Shown: positions 1 through 11,018, counted from the first letter of the stretch. The stretch: DNA of 64,000 nucleotides from Breviolum minutum Mf 1.05b.01 (GCA_000507305.1 DF241819.1:1-64000), one strand, 5' to 3'. Notes: generated by a model not told the origin, from the letters alone. Translations and numbers: made by a program.

Positions 1-290
1 CTAAGTAAAAAACAATCATTTGAGGAGGTTCATCCTGCAGCAATCACGACAGCAACCCCTCATAAAGATCCCTATAAACTAGCCAGTGCAGTGGGATCTG
101 ACAAGGGTTTGCTCACGCGCAGAAAAAAAAACCGTGCAAAGCCATTGTAAAACGCATAATGGTTGCAGGATCTTCACCTCCTAGAAAAGTATGCTTTGGT
201 ATGCACCCCCCATCTCAGCAACAGTAGCACTTGAAAGGTTTGCATATCAGGATCCGGTACAAAAAAAAACAGTTGGTGGTAACAGCTAGT

Positions 291-301
291 GGGGGGGGGG
301 G
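291..301. repeat. G11 homopolymer
   Basis: Eleven consecutive G residues on the + strand. The surrounding 1-405 holds nothing else I can support: no splice-bounded frame and no recognised element. Confidence 0.9.
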
Positions 302-405
302 CACCAGAAAGTACGTTGCGTTTGGCTTAGGCCACCATCTATCAATCTCTTGCAGCTTGGTGCAATAAGGAAAACTATCCCATCTGTTTATATAGTAGCC
401 AAAAA

Positions 406-600
406 CTATGGAGATAACATAGGAATGCCTAGCGGAGAGTGATTTCGGGAGTACGTTTCGTATAAATCTATAGCAAGCTGAAAGATGGTGGTTTGATGGG
501 GGGCATCCTCCTCAAACGCTTTCAACTTTCCACGCTGTCTTTTACGTATGTAAATTGGCCACACCCGGATCCCCAATCCCAAGGGTTTGAATCCAAACAC
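406..600 (-). CDS. Candidate exon, hypothetical protein
   Basis: An open minus frame of 64 codons ending at a stop. The 3' part is protein-like, with the charged segment RQRGKLKAFEEDAPHQ followed by FQLAIDLYETYSRNH. A possible acceptor (GACAG) precedes the codons for RGKLKAF, so a terminal exon of about 150 nt is conceivable. The upstream third (PLGLGIRVWP) may be repeat-derived. No family is recognised. It shares the minus strand with the exon candidates at 1.6-2.9 kb and could belong to the same gene. Confidence 0.25.
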   Translation of the reverse strand: MFGFKPLGLGIRVWPIYIRKRQRGKLKAFEEDAPHQTTIFQLAIDLYETYSRNHSPLGIPMLSP

Positions 601-1155
601 CCAACGAATCCAACCAAATTTTAGAAGCTGCTTTTCTCAGAAACATTTAGAAACGAACATCTAGAATCCAATTAAATTTGAGAACCCAACGAACATTTAG
701 AAACTGCTTTTTTCACCCAGATTCCACAGCAAAAACACGAGTGAATCTGCCCAGAATCCAAAATAAACTAGATGTACACTGATCTGCGCGGAATGAGCAT
801 TATCCCCAGCCTGCAAAGTTTAGCGCCCACAGAATTGTAAGGAGATCATCCTGGCAATTTGAGCAATGAAAAAAAACTTGGTTGTTGGGGTATACAGGGG
901 ATGACATCCTACCCAGTTATGTAGCGATTATGATAAACCACCCTATTAAACTAGTATTTCATGGAAAGTAAGGCCAGGTTTTTTCGTGGCTGTTTTGTTT
1001 GCTTCCCTGATCGTTGGTCGACTTTCTTTTTCGTTAGGTGGGGGGGTGGACATCCGTCGGGTTTGTGACGTTACCCGCATAATAACAAGTTGTTGGGTTG
1101 TCCACCCTGCAATAGAAACACAAAACATCATAACAATCTGCAGTCTTCCAAATAT
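601..1155. other. No gene seen; short local duplication
   Basis: No supported coding. A segment containing TTTAGAA and CTGCTTTT near 602-634 is repeated near 685-712, an imperfect local direct duplication. Confidence 0.4.
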
Positions 1156-1286
1156 CTTGGGGCAAATTACTATGATTCCTAAACCTGAATTAAGATAATT
1201 AAGATGAATTAAGGACATTTTGGGGCGATTCCCTGACAATCACCAATATTTGAAGAATTCCCGCGGCAGTTTATAATTTGCCCAAA
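1156..1286. mobile_element. Family F inverted-repeat element
   Basis: Starts near TTGGGGCAAATTA and ends with TAATTTGCCCAA, an inverted repeat of the start. The interior has the family words ATTCCTAAACCTGAATTAAG and GATTCCCT. Related copies lie at 44793, 54921, 56733 and 59891. It is non-coding and MITE-like. Confidence 0.55.
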
Positions 1287-1423
1287 AAATCCCAGGTGTA
1301 TTTGGTGTTCATTGGGTCAAAGTTGGAAGCCAGGGCTGATACATCACCTCTCTAGTAGAAAGAACTTCAAGTAAAATATCATCCCAAAACTTAATGGAAC
1401 ATTCTGTCGCCGAAACAACTATA

Positions 1424-1535
1424 CCTTAACTAGAATAGGATTGAGGGTTCCAATCCCATCCTTAGAATAGGAATGTAGGTGTAATCCCTTCCTTAGGACA
1501 TAGCTGGATCCTTAGGGATATATCCAACCCTCCTT
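1424..1535. mobile_element. Family H CCTTAG-rich element
   Basis: Built from repeated and inverted forms of CCTTAGG and AGAATAGG. Similar segments occur at 6271-6364 and 20297-20400. The ends are less clear than in the other families. Confidence 0.35.
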
Positions 1536-1601
1536 AATGTAGCTTCCTCCCCACATTTGCCATGATGGAATTGGAAGATCCTATCCTTTGTGGGGTGGCT
1601 C

Positions 1602-1657
1602 CTCAGTAGCCCTTCGCTGGACTCTGGACAGCTGCCGCAAGTCCAGGAACGAAACGC
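1602..1657 (-). CDS. Candidate internal exon, helical peptide
   Basis: A minus-strand acceptor of the form TTTTTTTCCGAG|G is followed by an open frame reading VSFLDLRQLSRVQRRATE. The lower boundary is uncertain: GAG|GA could only be a non-canonical donor of the type reported in dinoflagellates. The peptide is amphipathic and of unknown family. It lies on the same strand as the exons at 2.5-2.9 kb. Confidence 0.28.
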
Positions 1658-1854
1658 CTCGGAAAAAAAGATCGAAAAAGGGACATGTTCATGTGGATAT
1701 TGTGATTGCGTCTAATTTATATACATAAGTATATAGTATATAATATAGATTTAATAGATTTATATACATGCTTGACAAATGGATGGTTTGCTCAAAAACT
1801 ACCTCAAGTTGTTGTAAACTTCGGGGCCATCCGGCAGAAAATTCAACTGCCGAA

Positions 1855-1966
1855 GGGCCGAACGGTTGGAACTTGGAACCTGAACTTTTGCCCCCTTGGA
1901 TTCCAGGGAAAACATCAACCCAAAGAATCCCTTTTTTTTGGGGTTCCAGCCGTTAGTTTTGGGGGA
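1855..1966. mobile_element. Degenerate inverted-repeat element (D-like)
   Basis: AACGGTTGGAAC on the left pairs imperfectly with GTTCCAGCCGTTAGTTTTGG on the right, the same words seen inverted at 2720-2754. A T8G4 run lies inside. The rest of 1967-2500 carries more D-like half elements (for example CCAAAACTGATGGTTGGAA near 2105) and no gene I can support. Confidence 0.4.
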
Positions 1967-2501
1967 TGGATATCTAGTGTATCTGCCGTGCTCCCCAAAT
2001 GATTAGATGTATCCAAATGATATGATCTCCAGTCCAAGATGCTTTCTTTTTGAAAGTGAACCTTGCTGTTTTCGATCCCAAAATGGCAGGCGCATTATCT
2101 CTGACCCCAAAACTGATGGTTGGAATTTGAATGCTAAACATATCATAATCAATTCTTTGGAACCCATTTTTTGCCCTAAGTTTGTGCCATAGCCATATGT
2201 CATACAGTACTGAGAGTCCGGAATCTCTCCGATGAACCCACCCAGGATGTCTCCAGAAACACGACCAAGCTGAACTGGTCAGCACCCGGATTTCCGAAGC
2301 TTCAAGAGTATCCATAGGATTTGAACATCCTGGAGGTTAGATAAGATTCCCTAGCTTGTCTGAATAACTTTTTGAATGTGTAATGTGTTGGATCTACATA
2401 TCCTACGGATGCCAGGATACCCGCCAGGATTATTACATTTTTAGTAGGGGATACTGTTAACTGGGTGGGGGGTTCATCCAAATGATGTGGATATGATTCT
2501 A

Positions 2502-2614
2502 CAGGAGCCACTGAAGGAGGGCCATTATTTGATTCTGTCTCAATAGAAGGTCCAGGCTTCTTTTGCTGCCTTCCCTCGGGAGCAATTTACTGCCGAAACA
2601 CTGCCACGACCTCA
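2502..2614 (-). CDS. Candidate exon, hypothetical protein
   Basis: On the minus strand a pyrimidine-rich tract ends in GGGCAG, followed by a frame reading RSWQCFGSKLLPREGSKR and then SLDLLLRQNQIMALLQ. The lower end is either the stop near 2499 or a GT shortly before it. The segment before it (2615-2754) behaves as an intron containing a family D element. Phase fits the exon at 2760-2868 only if that exon ends at A|GTCGGG, giving a split ATG codon. The family is unknown. Confidence 0.35.
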
Positions 2615-2649
2615 CTGCCCAAAATTTGGAAAACAAAAACCAATGCATG

Positions 2650-2754
2650 TTACACCCCTGAAGATTGACATGGAACAGAATCATGGAGGTTTGGAAGATC
2701 ATTTTCCTAAATGGGGGATTGGTAGGTTCCAGCCGTTAATCTTCCAGGGTGTAC
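2650..2754. mobile_element. Family D element inside a predicted intron
   Basis: Inverted ends GTTACACCCCTGAAGATT and AATCTTCCAGGGTGTACC (read on + from 2649 and up to about 2755), about 105 bp apart. The element fills most of the roughly 140-145 bp intron predicted between two minus-strand exons. Its outer GTACAC, read on the minus strand, coincides with one of two possible 5' splice sites. Non-coding. Confidence 0.5.
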
Positions 2755-2868
2755 CCGACTCCGGATGTTGCTGCCCAAAAAACGTTGGTACACTTCCTCT
2801 TGAAGGGTCAACATGATCTCTGCAACATCGCTTTCCGTGCAAAGTCCCCACAGCACATGCCGTAGCTC
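2755..2868 (-). CDS. Candidate exon, helical charged peptide
   Basis: The acceptor TTTTTTGGGTCGAG|G is followed by an uninterrupted minus frame: ELRHVLWGLCTESDVAEIM, then LTLQEEVYQRFLGSNIR. Hydrophobic residues recur every three to four positions, so the peptide is predicted helical. The family is not recognised. The donor is either CGG|GTACAC at the edge of the adjacent family D element or A|GTCGGG five bases earlier. This is one of the clearer exon candidates in the first 10 kb. Confidence 0.42.
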
Positions 2869-3237
2869 CTCGACCCAAAAAATGAGGTCCCAGGAGACTT
2901 GAAAAGTCGTTGACTTGGCACCCTATAATCCTAATCCGTTCATATCAATGGGTAGTATACAATTGGGAATAAACTATAAAATGTCCTGGGTAAAGAAATG
3001 ATCCCTGTGAAGAGCGAAATGATACCCCAGGTGCTAAATGATAAGCTGGGTAGTGTTCAAACAATCTTGTATGCACCAAAAGCAGATAGGATTAATTAAG
3101 ATCACGGCAATATATGGCTTCAAGAGATAGCCTCTCGTCTTTGGTCCAACAGTCTTGGATGTTTTTGAATGCCGAGTTTCGATGTTCATACAAGGAAAAA
3201 CCACCAAAACATGAGTCAGCGAAGTATTTCTATGATA

Positions 3238-3357
3238 TATGGGTGTTTCCAAAAATAATGGTATCCCCAAATCATCCATTTTAATAGGGTTTTCCATTTT
3301 AAACCAATATAAACCATCCATTCTGCAGAACCCCTATTTTTGGAAACACCCATATAT
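3238..3357. mobile_element. Family C inverted-repeat element
   Basis: Ends ATGGGTGTTTCCAAAAAT and ATTTTTGGAAACACCCAT are near-perfect inverted repeats, about 120 bp overall. The interior contains a second inverted pair around ATCCATTTTAATAGGG. Other copies lie at 14764, 29691, 42833 and 46209. Confidence 0.75.
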
Positions 3358-3726
3358 GTATTCCATCATGTTGCCCTGGCTGTTTCATTGGAGGACCTTG
3401 GAAACCTGACGCTTTGGCTTCTTCATCCGAAGGGTTATCATTAGAGATACTCCCAGTGCACAAGCAACAAAACCCACAAGCGACACGGATCATGATATCC
3501 AGCAGTTTAAGGGTTCCTATCAAGGCAATATGATAATCTCATATCCCTGAAATTAAGCATACTCCACAACCAAAATACGACAATTATAGTCATTGACACA
3601 AACACACTTGAAAGGGATTTGTACCATAAGTTTCAATGAGTGTTGTTATGGATTGATAGTAGCTATCCAGATGGAAAGTACCCAATCCACTTCCGGCCAA
3701 CACACACACACACACAAATCCAGCCC

Positions 3727-3850
3727 CTTCGTTTTTCTGGTGTCGTGCTGTCCTCCAGATTGAAGTGCTCAAGTTGCATCAAGCTTTGTTGGCAAAGTCG
3801 CTGCTGAAATCCTACCATCGCAATGCCTCAGACTGTATCAACTTGACCAA
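3727..3850. CDS. Coding-like patch, strand unresolved
   Basis: Both strands are open and protein-like. On + a strong acceptor (CTGTCCTCCAG) precedes IEVLKLHQALLAKSLLKS. On - the acceptor GATGGTAG|GA precedes FQQRLCQQSLMQLEHF. The two frames are codon-aligned, so Leu codons oppose Gln codons and each looks like a coiled coil. Only one is likely real. A family B element follows directly at 3878. Confidence 0.25.
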
Positions 3851-3877
3851 GAAAAAACAGTTGATACAAGGCCTTAT

Positions 3878-3986
3878 CTAGTTGGTGGTTGAACCAACCC
3901 ATCTGAAAAATATTACAGTATTTAGTCGAAGTGGAATCATTCCTCAGGTATGGTTGGAAATTAAAAAAGGTGAAGCCACCACCTAG
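3878..3986. mobile_element. Family B inverted-repeat element
   Basis: Left end CTAGTTGGTGGTTGAACC, right end GGTGAAGCCACCACCTAG. The flanks TTAT and TTAG match in three of four positions. The interior has the family words CATCTGAAAAATATT and GGAATCATTCC. Confidence 0.7.
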
Positions 3987-4212
3987 TTAGCAGGTAGTCA
4001 ATGACCCATTCATTCAGTCCACATTTCTGATGGGGGAGTACAGAGGGAGTTCGTTGAACAGCCATCGCCTGTTTCCATGGATACACACACACATGATACG
4101 AGAGCGAAACCCGCCAGTGCTACATTCGATGAAATGTACTGTGTCATGGGGACCCTCAGAATGGTTTGCTATAATGCCTATATAACTGGGTTTTATCACC
4201 TCCATGTATAAA

Positions 4213-4551
4213 CTAAACAACCTGGGTAGAATATGGTAAAATGATCAATGCAAACAGCAAGAAACTGAGACCTGGCCACTGGCGTCGACTAGCTTCATAC
4301 ACTATGGATGATATCGGGGGTTCTAATGGTTCCAAATGGTGAATCCGCGCGGAGAAAATGGTACATGGATCCTTCTGAATTTCATTCCAAGCACTAAGGG
4401 CCCCGAGATATTTGACGCTACTACCGCGTGACTGTACTAGCGCAGAAATGCTGAGACATGCTGGGTAAGGCGACTCGAAGCATACCTCCTCCAGTTAGAT
4501 GTGAAGATGTCCTTTTATGATTCACTCCGGTGTGTCCCGGTGCCGCAAACA
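4213..4551. CDS. Coding-like patch, strand unresolved
   Basis: On - a frame without ATG runs 93 codons after the stop at 4495 and ends at the stop at 4213. It passes through VKYLGALSAWNEIQK and ends with a hydrophobic stretch LSFLLFALIILPY. On + a shorter frame after TAAG|G reads RLEAYLLQLDVKMSFYD and meets A|GTAAAT. No family is recognised and neither reading is favoured strongly. Confidence 0.2.
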
Positions 4552-4759
4552 GTAAATAGTGCATAAAGTAAAGATTAATCAGGGACCACTTCAAATTCAA
4601 ATGGACAAATCATTATCATCATGATCATAACATTTCACTGGTCGTGGCACTGGGATACACTCAATCCTCATGAAACAAACCACCCTGAACTACCCACCGC
4701 GAAAAGTAACAGCTGTAACCCCCAATTAAAATGGAAGTTGCTGATTAAGCAATCCCTTC

Positions 4760-4968
4760 TATTCCAGAACCAGACCTCAAAGCATCATCCAAGGCACCCA
4801 ATGTCCTCATTGCCCACGACAGCCTTAGGATCTCAGTGGATATGGGAGCAGATTTTGGAGCATCAAGCGAATGTTGAGCCTGGGTCATCCAATTTTTTCA
4901 TTGGTTCAGTTGACAAGATGCTCCGAAAGAAAGCTAAACAGCAGACATGCCCCCAACTGGTGATGTAA
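4760..4968 (+). CDS. Coding-like patch, two overlapping + frames
   Basis: After the acceptor CCCTTCTATTCCAG one + frame reads PDLKASSKAPNVLIAHD and on to a stop near 4881. A second + frame reads IWEQILEHQANVEPG and SVDKMLRKKAKQQ to a stop at 4966-4968. Either may be real, or a frameshift or splice may join them. No family is recognised. Confidence 0.22.
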
Positions 4969-5041
4969 TTTGTTGATGAATTCCATGATTAGAAATTTGT
5001 TTTTAAAACAAAGTCGGACAAACGCATTCAAAGAAACCATT

Positions 5042-5054
5042 CCCCCCCCCCCCC
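5042..5054. repeat. C homopolymer
   Basis: Run of about 13 C residues. Confidence 0.85.
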
Positions 5055-5096
5055 TTTGTCCCTTCCGAAGAACTCCGGGGATATCGGAACCTTAAG

Positions 5097-5430
5097 GTTA
5101 CGTCCGGTGACACCAGGGACAAGGTGTTTCACCTGGACGAAACTGGACACATTTTTTCGGTATCAAACTCCCAAACCTCGATTTGATCATATCAAACAAC
5201 ACACACCTCCCAAACCTAAGCAGGAAAGCCAGGAAAGCCAGCATTTTTTTGGGGGGTCGGAAAATCTTGTTTTTTGGAAGTGCTTGTAAGTCAGTGCCGA
5301 AAACTGCCGAAATGCTGCATTTTTCATTAGAATGGAAGAACCAAAAACGGAGGGATTCGCCAGAAATGAGATCTTTTTGCTCACTTGTGGCTCTGGGATT
5401 TACGACTTGCATTCCAGTGCCCCCCAAGAA
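5097..5430. CDS. Coding-like patch, strand unresolved
   Basis: On + the acceptor CCTTAAG|G precedes VTSGDTRDKVFHLDETGHIF with a possible donor TCG|GTATCA. A second + frame after TTTTTCATTAG reads MEEPKTEGFARNEIF and FLLTCGSGIYDLH to a possible donor AAT|GTACAC. The phases of the two do not join simply. The minus strand is also open across 5190-5440 with protein-like frames. No family is assigned. Confidence 0.22.
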
Positions 5431-5762
5431 AAGCCCAATGTACACAATCTATAGTTGGTAAACTAAGATGTGGTGGTGAACAATACCAACTCACGAGCAC
5501 AAAACTCATGGGAAATTCCGAATTCCTCTCCAAGGACCTGTCCCCAAGAATTAGAATTTCAAACCTGCATTGTTTTGGGAGCTCCAATTTAGAACCCCAC
5601 CGCAAAAAAAACACCAACACGAACCATCCTAAAAATGGGCGGTCAAGATTCGAGTACCATTTTGGGGATCGCAAAAACACAGGAGTCCAAGAGTCCAATC
5701 ATTTTGACACCACAGCATACCTAAAGGACAAGTCTGTATATCCCTTGTCAATCCTTATCATC

Positions 5763-5856
5763 CATCTAATATATCTATATATACATACATACAAATATAA
5801 GAATACTATATATAACACAAATAAACATAATATATACATATAATATACTTATACAT
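5763..5856. repeat. AT-rich low-complexity tract
   Basis: Interrupted TA/TATACA repeats. The preceding 5460-5760 shows no supported gene. Confidence 0.7.
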
Positions 5857-5968
5857 ACACCTACATCATGAAACTCAACCATCCCATTTTGGGTGTAAAC
5901 TTTACCCGCAGAAATCCCATGATAAATTTTACCCCGCCTAGGCACGTCGCCAAGGTTGGAGCACTCAC

Positions 5969-6022
5969 CTTTTGCTGCAGTTCACGGGTCGCTCCTTGAA
6001 GAGCAGCAACGCTTAGCTTCAC
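5969..6022 (-). CDS. Candidate internal exon, coiled-coil-like
   Basis: One of the best splice contexts in the window. On the minus strand the acceptor CAACTGCAACAAG|G is followed by 18 codons, VKLSVAALQGATRELQQK, and then AAG|GTGAGT, a consensus donor. The exon is exactly 54 nt and phase 0 at both ends. The peptide has heptad-like spacing of hydrophobic residues. The parent gene is unknown. An open antisense frame also exists but lacks a matching splice pair. Confidence 0.5.
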
Positions 6023-6270
6023 CTTGTTGCAGTTTGGATAAAGGTCACATAAGGTCATGTTAACCCTTAAATATCACAAATATGTGGAAAGTGTCAATTA
6101 TTATTAGGTACCCCCCATATCATTGGATACATGTATGGTTATATTGAATTCTATTTAATTACATTTGGGTTGTGATTTGAAGATCATCACATCACATCAG
6201 CCAGCTGAACCAAAGAGTGTCTGAGATTTTAGCCCATGGAGGAACTTTCCCCAGTCCGGGACCAGAGATT

Positions 6271-6364
6271 AATAGGATTCTTAAGGAGGGGTGGCGATTC
6301 CCCTAATCTTCCAGAATGTTCCCTAAGGTTCCCCAATCTTCCCTAGGAATCCTTAAGGTTCCCC
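6271..6364. mobile_element. Family H CCTTAAGG-rich element
   Basis: AGGATTCTTAAGGAGGGG on the left pairs with CCTAGGAATCCTTAAGG on the right. The interior repeats ATCTTCC and CCCTAAGGTTCCCC. Confidence 0.4.
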
Positions 6365-6834
6365 AGTTACCCCCTCCCCTTGAACCCTACAAGAGATGAT
6401 CGTTTTCCTTTATTTTCCTTGGGGAGCATGAAAATTATCATCAAGACACCATTTCCCCCAGAAGTCATGGAACTCCAACGACTCTCAGTCTCAAACTTCC
6501 AACAACTGGAGTCATATATGACCAATCCAAAGAATGCAAGAAAATGAAGTCAGGTCCACCAAACTAAATGAACCATTTCTGGGGGAACAAAAAAAAGGGA
6601 ACCACCCAAAATTATGAAACCGTAGATTTTTGGTGTTTTTTAAATGGCTTCAAGTGGTGGTTTCCAGGCGTCAACCTGGGAAGTCAATGAGTTGTAAATG
6701 GAGGTTTCGTGAAACCAAAGATCCCCCGAGTAAAGACTTGGAATCGTCCAATTGAAACAACCATTCATAGATATAGATGCTTCAAGTTCCATGTGCGTTG
6801 ATGATTTTCGGGGTCCATGCTGACAAGCGTACAC

Positions 6835-6965
6835 GCAAGAAAAAGACCCACAGAGATTTGCGGCGAAAGTGACATTTTCAGGAGAGTTTTCTGCAAGCCG
6901 TGCCAGTGACCAAAGGGCTGTTGAGCTTCTCACTTTTTCTTGCATGCCCTTCAACAACATGAGTC
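6835..6965 (-). CDS. Candidate exon with ARM/HEAT-like helix pair
   Basis: The acceptor TTCGGGATGCTTGCAG|G is followed by a minus frame reading LMLLKGMQEKVRSS and then TALWSLARLAENSPENV. It is open to TCTTGC|GTGTAC, a possible donor, and further to a stop at 6640. The spacing ALWSLARLAEN resembles one helix of an armadillo or HEAT repeat, but a single unit is weak evidence. The opposite strand is also open here. Confidence 0.3.
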
Positions 6966-7035
6966 CTGCAAGCATCCCGAACGCCGAAAAAGCAGGTCCA
7001 ATGAGCATATTTTGCATGTATAGTGTTTGTAAAAC

Positions 7036-7115
7036 ATATATATATATAATTACAAATACAATGATGTATATGTAGCATTGAATATGTATGTAATCATTGT
7101 ATATATACATATTCT
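7036..7115. repeat. AT-rich low-complexity tract
   Basis: TATATATAT runs and TATGTATG variants. From here to about 8030 I see no supported gene or clear element, only a further TA run near 7958-7973. Confidence 0.6.
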
Positions 7116-8126
7116 ATAGATCCACCTTGAGGGTTCCGCTGTTTTTGAACCAGCTCGCCATTTCTTGGGGAATTTCTGAATTTCAGATTTTTTGGATCTC
7201 GAAAGCTGATTGCATTGGAGCTACCCTCGACCTAGGATGCCATCATCACATATCATCACCACCAGGATGACATTGCATTTCTAGTTGGTGGTTGAGAGGA
7301 TAGATCCAACTTATCCTTCTATCAGTCCTTCAAGTTCTTCATGATCCTCAAGGTACGTAGAAAATCATCTGATCCAAGGTTGATCTTCCCCAACAGGGAA
7401 CAAAATTTGTGAGTTTCAGATGTTTCAAGTACCCAAAAAAGGTACCTACACACCTATGTAAGCAATACGTATACGGCCTATATGAGGCAACGCCACACTA
7501 AAAAAATGGCCCTATGTACCATCATCGGGGTGGTGCTTTCAGCCTGAAAAATATTTCCCCCAGTTCCCGCACCAACAAACACAACATCTTTTGCTTAGAA
7601 TGGTAATTCAATGGCGACAAATCTCATAGTGGGAAGTGAAACATTCACCTTAAATAAAGCTCAGTACATAATGGCTCATCTTTAAATGCTTATATAAGTG
7701 ATCATAGCCAAAACCAACAGAACTTCAACCAATAACAACACCTCCAAAAAACATGGACATTTTTAGGTACAGTATGTAGTATGGTTGCAATTGCACTCCA
7801 CTACCTACCAACAAAAATTCCCAAATGATATCCCTATAAACGACATGAAATCCCACGGTAGAATGGAACCAATTTGAAGAAACAAAACACCAAAACACGA
7901 AGAATATTTTCCTGAAACTGACAGTTCGTACCTGAAAATTGATGCTTGGTTCAGATGTATATATATATATACATAATTTCCCATTCAAGCAGCAGTCCCT
8001 TTTTTTAGATATTTTGTAGGGGACATGTGAGTTAGTGGTTTTGGGAAATGAAAAACATCCAAGCCTTTCACCTTCCCACTTCCATCATCTCAGATACCTC
8101 GCGAAGCCACGGAGCTACTTTCGCAG

Positions 8127-8192
8127 GCTGCCACGGCCGCGCTGTAGACAGTCTCATCTACCACCTGTTACGACGAGCTGCGGTGGTTGCAG
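8127..8192 (+). CDS. Candidate internal exon
   Basis: The acceptor TACTTTCGCAG|G and donor GTTGCAG|GTTG bound 66 nt, phase 1 at both ends. The frame reads CHGRAVDSLIYHLLRRAAVV. All three minus frames hit stops within the segment, which favours the plus strand. The family is unknown. The next + candidate is at 8464. Confidence 0.35.
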
Positions 8193-8463
8193 GTTGTTGA
8201 TGGTGAAACACAAAACGGCCTATAATTTCAACTCATTTCCGGAAGGGTGCTCCATGGAAAATCATTGAACATCGTCATTTTGGAAGAGAAACCCCCGTAT
8301 CCAACGCAACCAACATCTTGAATTTGATGATATCTCATCAACCCAAATGTGGGACCCTGAAATGTTGGGCCATTTTGAACGGTTGCCTTACATTGCCTTA
8401 CTATATTCACCACCACTTTGCATGGAAACGTCCGTCACAAAGATGATGTCACGAAGGTCATCC

Positions 8464-8559
8464 TTCATCCAAATCTATGAGGACGGCCGTTGGCACCTCG
8501 CTGTAGTTGGAGAGGAGCAAGGCATATTGCCACTGCTTGCCCTTCTCACAAGATCCTAG
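8464..8559 (+). CDS. Candidate coding segment ending in stop
   Basis: The + frame SFIQIYEDGRWHLAVVGEE continues as QGILPLLALLTRS and stops at 8557-8559. It superficially resembles an ankyrin-like helix pair but lacks the diagnostic TPLH motif. A possible acceptor is CTATGAG|G before the codons DGRWHL. Its phase relation to 8127-8192 is unresolved. Confidence 0.22.
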   Translation, partial: FIQIYEDGRWHLAVVGEEQGILPLLALLTRS

Positions 8560-8589
8560 GGAACATGGCCAACATGATAGTCAGGATCG

Positions 8590-8590
<1 letters not shown>

Positions 8591-8627
<37 letters not shown>

Positions 8628-8628
8628 T
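8591..8628. repeat. (GAT)n microsatellite
   Basis: About twelve consecutive GAT units, followed by one GTT variant. Confidence 0.95.
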
Positions 8629-9107
8629 TGATGACCAAAGTGCCCCCCAAAAAGGCTAGATGTATTCTGGGTGCAGATTTAAAACATGTTTTACCAACCT
8701 TCACGTGGCGCATCAAATCAAACTTTGAGGATGGGATCAAGCTTCGGTGAGTTTCTAACTCGAATATATTCAGATTGATGGATATTTAGATCATACAAAT
8801 ATCAGCAAACCGTGATATAACCCCCTAAAATCATTATACCCTAGTTTGAGAAACTTAAAAAGTGGATGAGTTCTCACATCGCCCACTTAGATCCTTGCTC
8901 ACTACTTAGATTCGTAAGTTTCAAACCTTTTATGCTTTTAATGCGTCATTTTCTTTTCGGGATACCCTGTTCTTTTGGGGGACTAGAAACTACAAATTCA
9001 GAAATTGTTGTTTCAATTGGATGATTCCAATTAGACCATCCAATGAAAGACCAAGCCCAATGGTTGTTTCATTGGATCTCAATGTCAATAATCTGTATTG
9101 ATTGTTC

Positions 9108-9205
9108 CAGTTGGTGGTTTCAACCCCTTTGAAAAATGTTAGTCAAATTGGAAATCTTCCCTAAATAAGGGTGAACATAAAAATATTTGAAACCACCACC
9201 TGGTT
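9108..9205. mobile_element. Family B inverted-repeat element
   Basis: Left CCAGTTGGTGGTTTCAACC, right TTTGAAACCACCACCTGG. The flanks are TTGTT on both sides, a 5-bp direct duplication consistent with target-site duplication. Confidence 0.75.
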
Positions 9206-9397
9206 GTTCCTATAAAGTATATCAAAATATATATAAGAAAAACCTTGCATTGGTTCTCAATGGCTGTTTCAGTTGGATGATTCCAAATCTTGAGACATGA
9301 TTGTTTCCACCCACCCAGTTTCTTTTCATAGCTGTTTGACTACTTTCCAGGTAAGTACCGTAATTCCCAAGTGTAAAAACTAGTTTTGGCTTTGAGG

Positions 9398-9530
9398 TTC
9401 CAGGGGGTGGGCACATCTTGCTCCAGGGAGCTGATCGTCGCACGCAAGGTAATGGAGCTGATCAAAATCCTCGCGGTTGGTGGTGCAACGATCCGATTGC
9501 GGTTGGCTACCGGGTGGCATGGATTGATTG
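9398..9530. CDS. Coding-like patch, strand unresolved
   Basis: + reads GVGTSCSRELIVARK after the acceptor GAGGTTCCAG and could end at CAAG|GTAATG. - reads IVAPPTARILISSITLRA through the same bases. It lies directly beside the large trinucleotide array. No family is recognised. Confidence 0.2.
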
Positions 9531-9548
9531 TTGATTCCTTCAGGACGT

Positions 9549-10294
<746 letters not shown>

Positions 10295-10560
10295 GAAGGA
10301 TCATTTGATTCAATCCCTTTGGTGAGCGCTGGTGTGGTGCCATCTTCAAACAATACACTTACTCAAACAAAGGCTTCAATTCCCATTGGTTGAATCTTTG
10401 AAGACAAAGACATTCGGATTCACATAAATGTGGTTTGGAAGTCAGTAGCACATACACATATAAAGCCACCAGAACCGTGGCCTTTCACCAGCAACAAATG
10501 CACGTAGCAAAAATCATGGCCAGTTGGGGTCACCTTTCCAATGAGTGAACAATGGAGCCC

Positions 10561-10673
10561 TTCTGCCTGGAATCCGGCTAACCAGTTGAGTTTGGTACGT
10601 TATCCCATCTTTATCCCATGATTTGCAAGCTTTCCAACCCAGCTGGAGATTGACGGATTGGAGCATCAACAGA
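10561..10673. mobile_element. Family E element, diverged
   Basis: TGGAATCCGGCTAACCAGTTG on the left and GACGGATTGGAGCATCAACAG on the right match the ends of the family E copies at 25517 and 36165 with several mismatches. Confidence 0.4.
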
Positions 10674-11018
10674 AGTTGCAAAGGTTCGGTTTGGAGACAT
10701 GAGGTACTACTTCACTATACCTCCCATACTTGCTAGAATGGACCCCCCCAACTGTATCCCAACTGTTGTAAGTGGATGTATTCCTGATCAAAGTATAGCC
10801 AATATACCATTTTAGAACTGAACTTCAGTACATTTTACTGAGGCTACAGCTAGAATAAAAAATCCCTTACTCTATATTTTCTTGCCCTTGGCTTCGACGA
10901 ACCAACCAAGCTGGCTGTGTCAGAATTTTATCTCAAGGCCTTGTTGCTTTTGAAAGATGGGAACCATCTCCAGAACGTGTAGAGTTGAATCATCTCCAAT
11001 TACACAGTAGTGAAGATT

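Noticed and set aside
8546-8740. Open frames through the GAT microsatellite
   Set aside because: Poly-Met and poly-Ile stretches are repeat products.
10895-11010. Protein-like + frame (FDEPTKLAVSEFYLKALLLL) and an overlapping minus frame
   Set aside because: No splice acceptor precedes the + frame, and both strands look equally plausible. Part of the region resembles a degenerate family F segment.
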